Translations under genes and position numbers: made by a program
Shown here: one piece after another, positions 11,118-22,546 of the stretch
How positions within the stretch are numbered: position 1 is the stretch's first letter
Layout: the number at the start of each line of letters is the position of its first letter
Assembly (NCBI GenBank): GCA_029891385.1
Contig: CM057232.1
Span: 62,433,824-62,497,823, forward strand
Direction: 5' to 3'
Length of the DNA stretch: 64,000 bases
Source: Erythroxylum novogranatense
Lineage: Eukaryota > Streptophyta > Magnoliopsida > Malpighiales > Erythroxylaceae
Notes under the pieces: model-generated
What the model was told of the DNA's origin: nothing
Databases searched by the model: none
The model's input: the letters and a program-made list of their open reading frames with translations, nothing else

Positions 11118-12285
11118 AAGATAATTAACTTTGAATTAAATTATTTCGGTCTTATTATTCCAACTCTAATTCGATCCTGTCCTTTCCTTTTCTTTATTTA
11201 TGGTAACCTCTATTTATTTTCTTACTTTTCTTGATAACTTTTCCTAGAAACCAAGTGGAGAATCTAATTAGATTTACATAATTCAAGCTCTAATTAGGCC
11301 GGAATTAATTTAATCTCATTAGAATTAATTATAAATTATTAACCAAATATCATTCCACTAAAGATAATTAGGTGAACTCTTGAATTATTAAATATTATGG
11401 GAACACATGTTTCAAGTTAGATGTCCAATTACAAACTATATTATGAACAATATTATAGCAGTTCACATAATAAAGGATAAAATTATATTTTTGCCCTTAA
11501 TCGGTTTTTCCTTCTAAATCTCCCGTTTTACTCTATATGATGATTAACACACAAGATCTCATCTTGATGTTAAGACTTAATCGGTAGCTAGTCCATCAAA
11601 CTACTGGCGCCAATTTAATTACCAATCTTCGTAAAATATCTAGAAGTGATAATATCACCATAAACTTTTTATTTAAGTGAATGTTCCCTGATACATGTTT
11701 TAGTTAATAGTTCAACATGCAGACACTATATTGATACTCTGTAAAATCCATTATGATCATATCAAGAATTATCACGAAACACATATGAGTTCACCACTCA
11801 TTAATATTGTGGTTCGCAATAAAAGAATGCTAAAGTGTATGTTTTAAGATTAAAGAAATGACCTACTTTAATCTTTAAAAACATACGTGATTCCAGATTT
11901 ATTTAATAGTGCCATTATCTATAGTCAACTACTATCATAATATAAAACTCATCATTCCTTTAAAGTAAACTCCTTTACTTACACGGGGATAAATTGCAAC
12001 ACTACAGTATAAACCATAATCAAGCGACCAACTTGATTATTCAATTGTGAATCAACTAATTTAGATTCTAATATTATAGATGTTTCCCATATATCTCCAT
12101 GTATATGTATATTACTTACAAAAAATCTTGGTACCTTATGAATAGTTATATAATGCTCATACAAATAAAGCCAAACTCTTTTGTTTTAATAATAATAAAT
12201 ATTTTCATTACAAAAGTAACTGGAAGAAGATTAAGTTATATGTAAATACACTTGCTGTATTTATATAACCCCAAAAGTTTTTCTT
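11118..12285. other. AT-rich stretch, possibly a decayed LTR in reverse
   Basis: About 1.17 kb with no convincing gene. It is inserted between the Athila-like stub and the next array. Read on the minus strand it has the feel of a copia-type LTR (AT-rich, with motifs such as GTGAACTCATATGTGTTTCG), but I could not find matching ends or a target duplication, so this is only a suggestion. Confidence 0.3.
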
Positions 12286-14320
12286 ACCAAACATGTGCCA
12301 ACGGGCTATTTTCTCATTGAAGATGCCCAGTGATTGTGCCAATGAGCTCTTTTCTCATTAATCATGCCTAGCGATTGTGTCAATTGGTTGTTTTGTCCAC
12401 TAAGGATATGTCAACAAGCTATTTTCTTACTGAAGGCACCCAACAACTTTGCCATCGGGTTGTTTTCTCATTGAATATGCCTAGCAATTGTGTTAACAAA
12501 TTGCTTTACTCATAGAAGGTCCCAACAACTATACCAACGGGTTGCTTTTTCACTAAATATACCCAACAACCCATCCAATGGTGAGCCGATGGGTTGTTTT
12601 CTCATTAAAGGTTCCCAACAACGTGCCAATGGGTTCTTTTGCCCACTGAAGGTGCCCAATGACAATAACTAAGGGGTCTTTTCTCACCGAAGGTGCCCAG
12701 TGACCATGCCAACAGGTTGTTTTGCCCACTAAAGATGTGTCAACATGTTGTTTTCTTCCTGAAGGCAGCCAGAAGTTGTGTAATCAGGCTATTTTCTCAT
12801 CGAATGTGTTTAGCCATTGTGTTAACAAGTTGCTTCACTTACCGAAGGTGCCCAACAACCATGCCAATGAGCTTTTTTTTCACCAAATATACCCAATAAC
12901 CCTAGCAATGTGTTGTTTTCTATCCGAAAGTCACCAATGACTATTTCAAAAAATTGCTTTGCTCATCGAAGGAGCCCAACGACTATGCCAACCCTTTGTT
13001 TAGCCCACCACAGATGTGCCAATGGGCTTTTTTTCTTAACAAATGTGTCAGTAACTGTGCCATCCAATTGCTTTCTAACTGAACGTCTCGAGTTATTATG
13101 TCAATAGGTTGTTTTTCTTACCAAAGGTGCCCAACAACAAAGCTAATGAGTCCTTTTACCTACTAAAGGTGTGCTAACGGGCTGCTTTCTCAATGAAGGT
13201 GCCTAGTGATTGTTCCAACATGTTATTTTCTCACTTAACGTGCCCAACGACTACGCCAATGTGTTGTATTATTAACCAAAGAAATTCCAACATGCTGATT
13301 TCTCACCGAACGTGCCTAATGAATATGCTAATGGGCTTTTTTGCATATCAAAGATGCCCAATTATAATGCCAAAGGTTCTTAAAGAAAGTGACTAGTGGT
13401 TATAGAAATTGGTTGTTTCCTCACTGACAGTGCCCAACGGTTGTGTCAATGGGTTGTTTCGCTCATCAAAGGCACCCATCAACCTTGACAACAGGTTATT
13501 TTGCCCATTGAAGGTGTGACAATAGACTGTTTTATCACCGAAGTTGCCCAGTAACTGTGTCGATAGGCTCTTTTTCCCATAGAAGGTGCCCAATGAAAAT
13601 GTCAAAGGGCTCTTTTCTCATTGAAGGTGTCCAGTGACTGTGCTAATTTGTTGTTTTCTAGTAGAAGGTATCCAACGACCAATCCAATGGGTTATTTTGC
13701 CCATCAAAATTGTGCCAATGGGTTGTTTACTTACTGAACGCACCCAACAACTTTGTCATCAGGCTATTTTCTCACTAAACATGTTGAGCAATTGTGTCAA
13801 CAGGTTGTTTAGCTCACTGAACGTGCCCAGTAACAATGTCAATAGTTTGTTTTGCCAGTAAAAGTTGTGCCAACAAGCTATTTGCTCTCCAAAGGTGCCT
13901 AGCAACGCTTCCAATGTGTTGTTTTCTCACTGGATGTGCTCAATGATGATGCCAACAAGTTGTTTAGCTCATCAAACTTGCCCAGCAATCATGTCGATGG
14001 GATGTTTTGTCCACCAAAGCTGTGCCAACTCGTTGTTTTCTCACTAAAAGTGCCAGTGACCATGCCAATAGGCTCTTTTGCCCATTGAAGCTTCCCAATG
14101 ACAATGCCTAAGGGATCATTTCTCTCCAAAGGTGCCCAGCGACCATGCCAACGTGTCATTTTTTGCACTTAAAATGTTCCAAAGGGATGTTTTTTTTACT
14201 AAAGGCACCAAGTAGTTATGGCATTAGGTTGTTTTCTCACCAAATGCGTCGAGCGATTATGTGAATGGATTATTTTCCTCATCGAAGGTGCCTAGTGATG
14301 AAGGCAGTGGGCTGATTTTT
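12286..14320. repeat. ~42-bp degenerate tandem repeat array, copy B (~48 units)
   Basis: Two kilobases of diverged ~42-bp units, with some shorter ~36-bp units that lack the CCCAACGACT part (for example near 12405, 12735 and 13010). The last ~940 bp match the split array at 911-1580 and 8593-8860. Recurrence of the short unit every ~280-325 bp hints at a higher-order pattern. Tandem arrays next to the 3' LTR are known for Tat/Athila-type plant gypsy elements, which is one possible origin. Confidence 0.88.
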
Positions 14321-14865
14321 ATTATAGTTTGGTTATTTGTGTATGAGCCCATTGGGTATTGTGAGATGATTTTTAATGCATTCATTGAATCACTAATTGG
14401 AAACCCATTGCTGGAATTTCGATATAATCTGTAATTGTTATATTGAAATTCATGTGTAGCGACTAATGATTCATAATCATTAGGGATAACATGACCTAGG
14501 TTAAATGATGCATCATATGTGGTTGTTGCCTTGATTAATCAGTTTTCCTAATTCATAATGCTACTGCCTAATTAAATTTAAAGATCGTATCTTAGGTTAT
14601 TCGGTGATTAGGTTTAATTAACGATCGTATCTTGATTAAACAAAACTTAAAGGAAAACTAGGGTTAATTATTAACTCAAGATTAAAAGTTCCTTAGAGAG
14701 GTTTGAGATCAAAAAATTAATAAAATATGCTTAATTAGGGTGTAGGTCGAGATTGAACCAAAGGACCAGGTTCTTACTGAATTCCCCACTTTTATCAATT
14801 TTTTGGCACGTTTTCTTTAATTTTTTTATTAGTTAGTTTTATTTTATTTTCTTCTTACAAAAACA
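14321..14865. repeat. Duplicated spacer between array and LTR B
   Basis: Homologous to 8861-9409 throughout and ends in the same CTTCTTACAAAAACA before LTR B. No gene was seen. Confidence 0.7.
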
Positions 14866-15940
14866 TGTGCACTTTGTAATATCCGGCATTTTCCAATTAT
14901 GCATGCTTATATGCACCGTCGTGCATACAACCATACGTATCCCAAAAGCCTAGACTTCAATATAAAAGTGACGTTTAGTGGGCAAAAGAAAAGGAGGAGA
15001 CTTTTGGGAGGTGATTTCCAAACATGGAGTCTTTCTCTGGGAGCAATTTTGGTTTGGAGAAGTGAGAAACACAAAGATTTTATCGAAAGATCTATTAGAA
15101 TACAATATCAAGCCTCTACATCATAAGAGCATTTAATAGAAGAAATTCTGGGAGATTTAGAATTTTGATTTTCTATTTGTTTTTCTTTCAATGTATGTTT
15201 GATTTCATATTTGATTATGTGTAACTAAACATCCAGTTGGTATTTAAGTTAGATGAACCTTATGTTAATACTTTGACATGATTTGATTTTTCTATTAATG
15301 TGATTGTTTTTTGATATATTGTGATCTGATTATGAGTTTATTTATGTTCTAATAACTTGATATATTTGATCATAATATGATTTTATACGTAGAGATTGAG
15401 AAATCCTAGTGTGAATAGATTTATCATAATTAGAATGAGTTTACTGCAAGTCTAGAGATAGGATGACATAAATCCTTTAGATTGTGGTCAAACCTAGTAA
15501 AGGGACTCATAAATTGGTAATGTAATCCAATCAGATTTAACCTTGGTAATTCAGTTAAAGTTCTTAGGATTAGTTGCTCGTAGACTCAAGGTTAACTACT
15601 AGCATGCCATAGGAGTCTCCACGGTCTAATATATAAACTAACAATTGCATGATAATGGACGGTATCCGAGCCCAGATACTAATTTCTGCTAATGATAGTT
15701 TTCTAATCGAATTCTACTATCTCTATGTTCATTATTGTTTCCCATTTATTTTATTTGTTTTAGTTTTAGTTTCTTTCTATTAAAAATATAAAATCAATCT
15801 TTAGCCGAGATAATAGGGGAAAGGTGATTACTAGTATTCATAGTCTTTGTAGGATCGACTCGTACTTGCTGGTACTAATTATAGCTATGCCATATACTTG
15901 CAGTTAATTATAAATTGACTAACACAAAATATTTCAATCA
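14866..15940 (+). repeat. Athila-like LTR, copy B (5' LTR, 1,075 bp)
   Basis: Same ends as copies A and C: TGTGCACTTTG to ...AATATTTCAATCA. It has no internal insertion and so serves as the empty-site reference for the chromovirus inside LTR C (GACTCAAGGTTAACTAC around 15590). Confidence 0.8.
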
Positions 15941-15947
15941 AGTTTTT

Positions 15948-15964
15948 AGTGCCATTGTCGGGGA
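15948..15964 (+). other. Primer binding site, tRNA-Asp type
   Basis: AGTGCCATTGTCGGGGA lies seven bases after the LTR end and matches the plant tRNA-Asp primer site TGGCGCCGTTGYCGGGGA with C-to-T type decay at CG positions. This primer is typical of Athila-group gypsy elements. Confidence 0.75.
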
Positions 15965-15984
15965 ATTGAATATTAGGAAAGCCT

Positions 15985-16140
15985 AAATGTTATTACTCTT
16001 GTCATTTTATTTTATTTTGTTTTATCTTTGTTTTTTATTTTCCTTTATTTTAATTTGGTTTTGTATTTATTTTATTTTATTTTGTTTATTTTATTGTTTC
16101 TTGTTGTATTTTTGGCTTATTAACTTAATTACTTTTGAAT
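15985..16140 (+). repeat. T-rich tract (TTTTA repeats) after the primer site
   Basis: Low-complexity TTTTATTTTATTTTG-type sequence at the start of the internal region. Equivalent tracts occur at 10550-10670 and 46735-46865, so it is a feature of the family and not a chance expansion. Confidence 0.7.
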
Positions 16141-16210
16141 TTCTCTGCTTGATCTTAAGTTTGTGGTTTATTGTAGGAATTACAATTCACTGTCATAGCC
16201 ATAACTCACA

Positions 16211-16429
16211 ATGGAAAGATGGAGCAAAAAAGATTTTTATGGGAGCCATAATATGTCTTTACAATCTATATTTTCACTATATGGGAGGTGTCCTCACCTG
16301 TTTTTAGGAGCTAAATTGATATTCAGGCTATGTAAGGACATTGGTGGGAGTTATCACTATAACCACAAATGTCGAGCACCAACACATAGATGGGAACAAC
16401 CAAACATGTTATATCAATCTCATCTGTAG
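16211..16429 (+). CDS. Small leader ORF of the Athila-like element (72 aa), unknown function
   Basis: A 72-residue frame beginning MERWSKKDFYGSHN and ending in YQSHL, ~270 bp after LTR B. It holds a Cys-rich RCPHLFL and a GGSYHYNHKC segment, but I recognise no domain. A homologous 72-residue frame with the same start and stop lies at 46948-47166 after LTR C, differing at about 12 residues. The copy after LTR A is broken by TAA at codon 2. It could be a short upstream ORF in the genomic RNA leader or an N-terminal gag relic. Many of the differences between copies change residues, so strong constraint is not evident. Confidence 0.4.
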   Translation: MERWSKKDFYGSHNMSLQSIFSLYGRCPHLFLGAKLIFRLCKDIGGSYHYNHKCRAPTHRWEQPNMLYQSHL

Positions 16430-16543
16430 TATGCAAGAAAAACTACAATTTAGAATGGAGCAACTCTTATCCCTATGGATGAAATAATTACACTCTATTT
16501 GGATATTTATAACCCCAAACGTCTCCATATAGCGAGCTGAATT

Positions 16544-18641
16544 TTGAAGAAACTGATGGATGGTAATGTATGTATGAAGATTGATGTTGTGGATGAATCT
16601 ATGAAAGAGGTTGAAAAGGAAGCTAATGAAGTTACTGAAATACAAAAGGATGAGTGCATGAGAGAAGAGGATTTATGTAAGGAAGTTGAGTTAGAGAGAA
16701 CAGATACATCTATACCACCTTCCATTGTTAAGCCCCCCACTTTAGAGCTTAATCCCTTACCTTCTCATTCGAGATATACCTTTTTCAGTAAAAATGATAC
16801 GCTACCCATCATTATCAGGAACCAATTAGATATTGAGCAAGAAGAGAAAGTGGTGAAGACCACTGGGAAAAGGATGAAAACTATGGGGTGGAAAATTTTT
16901 GATATTAGGGGGATTAGTCCCAATTTGGTGATGCATAAGATTAACATCGAAAAAGGGTGTAAAACTATGAGAGAGCGGCAGAGAAGGTTAAATCCAAACA
17001 GGCAAAAGGTTGTGAAGAAAGAGGTAACAAAGTTATTTGATGTAGGGATTATTTATTCTATTTTGGATAATGAGTGGGTGAGTCTGGTACAGTGTGTGCC
17101 TAAGAAGGGAGGCATGATAGTGATGGAAAATGAAAAAAGTGAAAAGATTTCTACTAAGACCATCATAGGATGGAGAGTATGTATTGATTTTTGAAAGCTC
17201 TTTGGCCACTAAGAAAGATCATTTACCTTTACCTTTTGTTGACCAAATAATTGAGAGGGTTGCTAGCCACACATTTTACTGATTTCTTGATGGATTCTCA
17301 GGGTATAATCAGGTAGTTATATGCCTATAGGATTAGGAGAAGACCATTTTCACTTGCCCTTATGAGACTTTTTCTTATCGAAGAATGTCATTCAGTTTAT
17401 GTAATGCACCTGCCACATTCCAAAGATGCATGACGACCATATTCATGGACATGAATTAATACTTCATAGAGGTATTTATAGATGATTTCTCTATTTTTGA
17501 AAATTCTTTTGATCATTGCTTGTTGAATTTAGATAGAGAGCTTCAAAGATATGACGAGTCTCATTTAGTCTTGAACTGGGAAAAGTGTCACTTCATGGTC
17601 TAAGGTGGAATTGTATGGGGCCATAAGATCTCATGTAAGGGGATTGAAGTAGATCAAGCAAAGATTGAAGTAATTGAAAAGCTACCACTTCCCACCAACA
17701 TCGAGGGAATTCGAGCCTTCCTTGGTCTTTTAGGGTTCTATAGATAGTTCATCAAGGATTTATCTCTTATCACTAGACTCTTAACTCATTTATTAGTTAA
17801 AGATATGCCTTTTCTTTTTGATGATGCTTGTTTGGATGCTTTTAATAGGTTAAAGAAGGCACTTATATCAGCACCCATTTTGACGTTGATGGATTGGTCT
17901 CTTCTTTTCAAAATTATATGTGAGGCAAGCCATTATGTCATTGGTTGTGTCCTTGGTCAACAAAAGGAAAAGAGGCTGCACGCCTTCTTTATGTAAGCAA
18001 GACCTTTAAGGGAGCACAACTGAATTACACAACTACGGAAAAGGAGTTGTTTGTTGTGTTATTTGCAAGTGAGAAATTTCATTCTCATCTTTTAGGCTCA
18101 CATGTCAATGTCTTTACAGATCAGACATCTTTGTGATATCTTTTTGCAAAGAAGGATGTCAAGGCTAGGCTTATCCGATGGGTACTTCTGCTCTAAGAAT
18201 TTGACATTAAGATTAAAGACATGAAGGGAGTAGAAAAAGTTATAACTAACCACCTCTCGAGACTCGAAGGAGGCCACCATAAAGAAGAAGAGGAAATTGA
18301 GGAGAGCTTTCCTGATCAGGCTTTAATAATGGTAGATAATCCTTTTCATCCTTGGTTTGCAGATATTACAAACCACCTCTCAGGTAATATTCTTCCTTCT
18401 CATCTTTCTTATAAACAAAGGAAACGGTTTGTATTTTAATGTTCTCATTATATTTGGGATGGATTTGTACTTTATAAGATATATGCTGATTGTGTGATTC
18501 GTAGGTGTATCCTTGAAGTTGAAATGCCTGATATTCTAATGCAAGGGCATAGTTCACCTTATGTAGGGCATTATGGAGCTAACAAGAATGTATCTTAGAT
18601 CTTGAAGTGTGGATTCTATTGACCAACCTTGTTGAAGGATG
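16544..18641 (+). pseudogene. Athila-like pol, 5' part: RT and RNase H, broken
   Basis: The first 216-residue frame (16544-17194) starts with an acidic, Glu/Lys-rich segment. It then enters RT with GWKIFDIRGISPNLVMHKI, RRLNPNRQKVVKKEV and GWRVCIDF. RT continues past a frameshift near 17195 with AFLG-type motifs and the catalytic VFIDDFSIFENS (about 17465-17500), interrupted by several stops. RNase H follows (17800-18280): the usual CDAS reads CEASHYVIGCVLGQ, so the first catalytic Asp is Glu, while TTTEKELFVVLFA, VFTDQTSL and NHLSRLE are visible. The integrase zinc-binding region starts near 18540 (GHYGANKN) and is cut after KDAQ by the solo LTR at 18647. Pol resumes at 32409. It cannot encode a working enzyme. 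Confidence 0.85.
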
Positions 18642-19092
18642 CTCAATGTAACACCCTACTCCCGCGTGACCCGAACTCGACATCGTTGGTGATATCCGAG
18701 TCCGTGCCCTGCAAGGGTGGCGCGCTACATCAGTCAGTCAGACGAAACTCAGTATAAATTTTTTTTATAAACATTCATACGCGTGAAAAACGGTAGACAA
18801 TCGAGCCCGCGTTAACTTGTATACCATTCCAGTCATTCCCAATCATTACAAACATTCAACAATAATTTAAAATAGCCATTTAATGTACACCAACCCATAA
18901 CCAAATTGGGCCCGTTATAGATACAAAGTATTAATTTACAGAGCTTGCGGAATATAATTTTATGAATACAGAAGGATGACACTAATGCAAACGTGGAATG
19001 ATCCCGACCTCTATTCTTCATTTGAATGCTGTAGACATACTCCTGTGAACCTAACGGGGTATTCTTCTGGGCCTAAAAAATATTTACAAATT

Positions 19093-19145
19093 TTGGGTGA
19101 GTTTTGCGAACTCAGTGAGAAACCATCATCGATGGTTCGCCCAAT
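19093..19145. other. Inverted-repeat module in the solo LTR
   Basis: TTGGGTGA ... TTCGCCCAA arms enclose GTTTTGCGAAC and the hairpin AACCATC-ATC-GATGGTT. The same layout occurs at 59852-59904 and, reversed, at 3711-3757 and 8190-8236. Confidence 0.7.
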
Positions 19146-20303
19146 TCATGCATCACCTAATCACGTCACAGTAATAACACAGCACACAAGCAATCACAGT
19201 TTAGTTTGCAATAACACAGTTAGAAGTACCATATCATTACATACAAACAAATTGCAACTGAATAAGGCACTCATGCCTTTTTCCCATTTCAAGTAGTCAG
19301 TCAAGTATATATGCAATGCATATGTGACACTTTTTCATTTTATTGTAGTGTTGTGATCGAGCGCTAAACAGTAACAGTATACAGTAGACGCGTCTAGGGA
19401 GTAGGAGAGCCCTCTGAGTATACACTATCTCCCTTCGAGCTCGACGCTCTTTTTCAGTATCAGTGGCGACTCTGTTCACAACTGTTGTTATCATCCGTTT
19501 ATGCATTTGTGTATGAAATGCACATGCCCAATTTAACAGTCCATATAACACAGTCTGCCACAGTAGAGGTAATGAAATGAAGCACGGTATAGCAAGCATT
19601 TGATCACAGTATATGACAGTAATAGCAAACAGTTCACAATGTACTCATATAGCACAATTCTACCAATCACAATTGATCACACAGTAGAAGCAAGTCAGCT
19701 CACAGAATCACAAACAGGGACACTTCTAGGTCAGATCTATCAATTCATCCGATCATCTGTCCGGAATCCAGGCATAAACAAAAACACAATCTTAATCCCC
19801 CCATTGTTCCCCACATTGGACATATAATAATTGAATGAACCATCTAGGTTACTCATCTATACTTCCGAGCTAATACCTGGAAGTCTTAGTGGCATCGGTG
19901 GATCGGCGCTCCAAAAGTGTCTCTATAACAGTTACAGAATATAAATATTACCCATTGCTCAATCAGAACTAGTTAATGTTGCACATGTAGCAATTAGAAG
20001 GTGCCCAATGCATGTTCATGATATTCCTGACCCTAATCCAAAATTTTCCATCATAAAAATTCCGTCTAAAAATTAGAAATTTAACGGCACCGAAATTACT
20101 CAATTCGGGCCTCTATAGGTCCAAAATAAATAAAACAGTAATTAAAGAACCATTAACCGAACCCACGTCAATTTCCCATCCAAAAATTCCCAATTTATCA
20201 TAACAATGAAATTAAACATTTCACGAATCCGATGCCTCAAGAATCAGGTCAATCGGATATCAGACGGAAAAGTTATAAACAAAAGAAGGAAAATATATGA
20301 TCC

Positions 20304-20378
20304 TAGTCGATTTGCCTGAGAATCCTAATCGACTTATGCATATCCTAGTCGACTTGTCTGAGGGTGCAAGTCGACTTA
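20304..20378. repeat. Cluster of AGTCGACTT-type palindromes in the solo LTR
   Basis: Four spaced copies: TAGTCGATTT, TAATCGACTT, TAGTCGACTT and AAGTCGACTT. The same palindrome is repeated eight times in the leader of an unrelated copia element at 51556-51729. Confidence 0.7.
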
Positions 20379-20384
20379 TGCCAC

Positions 20385-22546
20385 TACAATGACAGATCTA
20401 GAACAAACGTCCTCTGGCATCCCAAATTGGACAAACTTGATGTCTATTTTATAGAGAAAAGAGAGCTCTACAAGTTTGATGAAGGGCACAAAAACTAATT
20501 TCACCCCTAAGGGTGTCAAAAATACATTCAAAGTTACTGCATTCACAATGCCTCTCAAAACAGTGCAACATTTTGTCAAAACAGTGCAACAGTTTATAAA
20601 ATCCATAACTTCTCATTCCCTTCGCTAAAAATTACAAGATTTAAGCAAAATGAAAGATCAGAATGTGACCTACAACTTTCATGAACGACATGAAATCAAA
20701 TTCAATTGCTAAGTAGGTCAAACAATTCAATGAATGGTTCTGCCCACTGAAATAACCTGAACTGAACAACAATTTTATAAAAAGCATAACTCCTTGCACA
20801 AATGTCAAAAATTGCATACTTTATACCTATGAAAAGATCAAACAGAATAATACACTTCTCATGAAGGGCTTAACAGTCAATTCCACCTTTAACAAACTCA
20901 AAACTGTCTTGCAAGAGGCTGCCCTGATCACTAGTCAATGACCTAACTTAGGTCCAATCTTTGAAAATTCATAACATGCTATATGAAATCCAAAATTAGC
21001 ATGCTTTATCTCATTTTCAAGCTAATTACTTACTCTACAACTTTCTAGAAGATCACTTGAGCCAATTCAAACCACAGAAATCTCTAAATTTGCTTGCAAT
21101 CACAATACTCACAAAACCTACACTTATGGCTAGGTTTTACCAAAATGCACATAATCAGTCAATAGTTAATAGGTCATAACTCACAATATACATATCTAAA
21201 AATTGCATAATCAGTGGCAATGGAAAGATAGCAAGATAGGCTTCAACTTTCATTAAGACCAGTTTCACCAATTCCTCCTAAATCAATCTAGAAAAATCAT
21301 CAAAATTTCAGATTTTCAATTCCGGATACTGTTCACACAGCCCCCATAGTTCACTTTCAAAACCAAAATTCAACCTCTTAAAGCTATAATTAGACAACAC
21401 TTATTTCACAAGAAATATTAGCCAAACAACTAAAGTTTCATTTGGTCTAAACCTCACCTCATTTGCTCAACCATACAATTAGTTATGATCAAAACATTGC
21501 AATAGGTACAAAATCAATTTTCCAGCTTTGCTACTCCATTCACTTCCTATCATGCCAAATCTAATTCTCCTTCAATAAGCATACCAATTGGACAAGAAAT
21601 CAGCCACTAGATCATCAATACTTTCACTTAGACCAATAGCCACAATTTGGCAGCACTTAACTCTTAATTTCCATTCAATAGTAGTCATCAAAATCAATCC
21701 AAAATCAAGTTAAAACCAAGTTAAAAACACATGATTCATGCTAACTTCATCAAGTCATGCACAAACATAACCTTATACCCAACAACTCAAACTATAGTTT
21801 TCATGAAATCAAGACATCATAACCCATATTTAATGAACAATAGTTCCCAATTAATGAATCAAACTACTAAGAAAAGAACATAATTAAATCCTTACCTAAT
21901 TAAAGCTTCCAACTCCAACTCTTAACTTCTCCAATTACTTTACTTTCTCTCCTTTCTACTCTTCATGTACGGTTATCCCATGGTAAGAAGGTAAGAGAAT
22001 TTAAGTTTGTAAACATGAAAGGAAATCCCTCAAGGTTGGAGGAAAATAACAATCAAGCCAAAATCGATGCAGAGACCAAAGAGGAAGATGGAGATTTCGG
22101 TTGGCTAAGGAAATAAGGAAGAAAATTCATCTTTCATGTGTTCAATAGGAAGAATCGTGAACACAAGCAAGCATTTAATGAAATGGGGATGTGTCACCAT
22201 GACACATGTTCAAATTAAAGGAATAAAGACAAAAATTCAAGGAATAACTTTAATCAATTAATCCTAATATTAAAAATTACATCTTTAATACATTTTCAAA
22301 GGGTCCCACGGACAATTCCAAAATATTAAACCCAATAGTCCAAGCCCATTCAACAGAAAATTGTGGTACTGAAAACTAACCGGTTCGCCACTTGGCAATT
22401 TTTTCCCGGTCCGAAAATTTTTTCTGGAAAAGTCCAGAAAAATTCCTATAATTTCCGTAAAATGTAAAACTTATAATGATCCATTCTGAATAAATTTTGA
22501 AGCCCATAAACCACATTTCTAAAATAAAATCCCATATAGGCACAAA
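20385..22546. other. Body of the solo LTR, no gene seen
   Basis: AT-rich LTR sequence rich in short related phrases (for example ...AAAATTCATAAC... and ...AAAGCATAACTC...). It includes a short segment (22060-22120) that could be leader sequence of the transcript read on the minus strand. No open frame has protein features. Confidence 0.6.

Noticed and set aside
11979..12164. Minus-strand 61-codon frame in the AT-rich gap
   Set aside because: No recognisable motif and composition expected of AT-rich DNA.
15987..16307. 106-codon frame with a hydrophobic N-terminus resembling a signal peptide
   Set aside because: The hydrophobic part is the TTTTA-repeat tract after the primer site. The overlapping 72-codon frame is the one kept in another copy.
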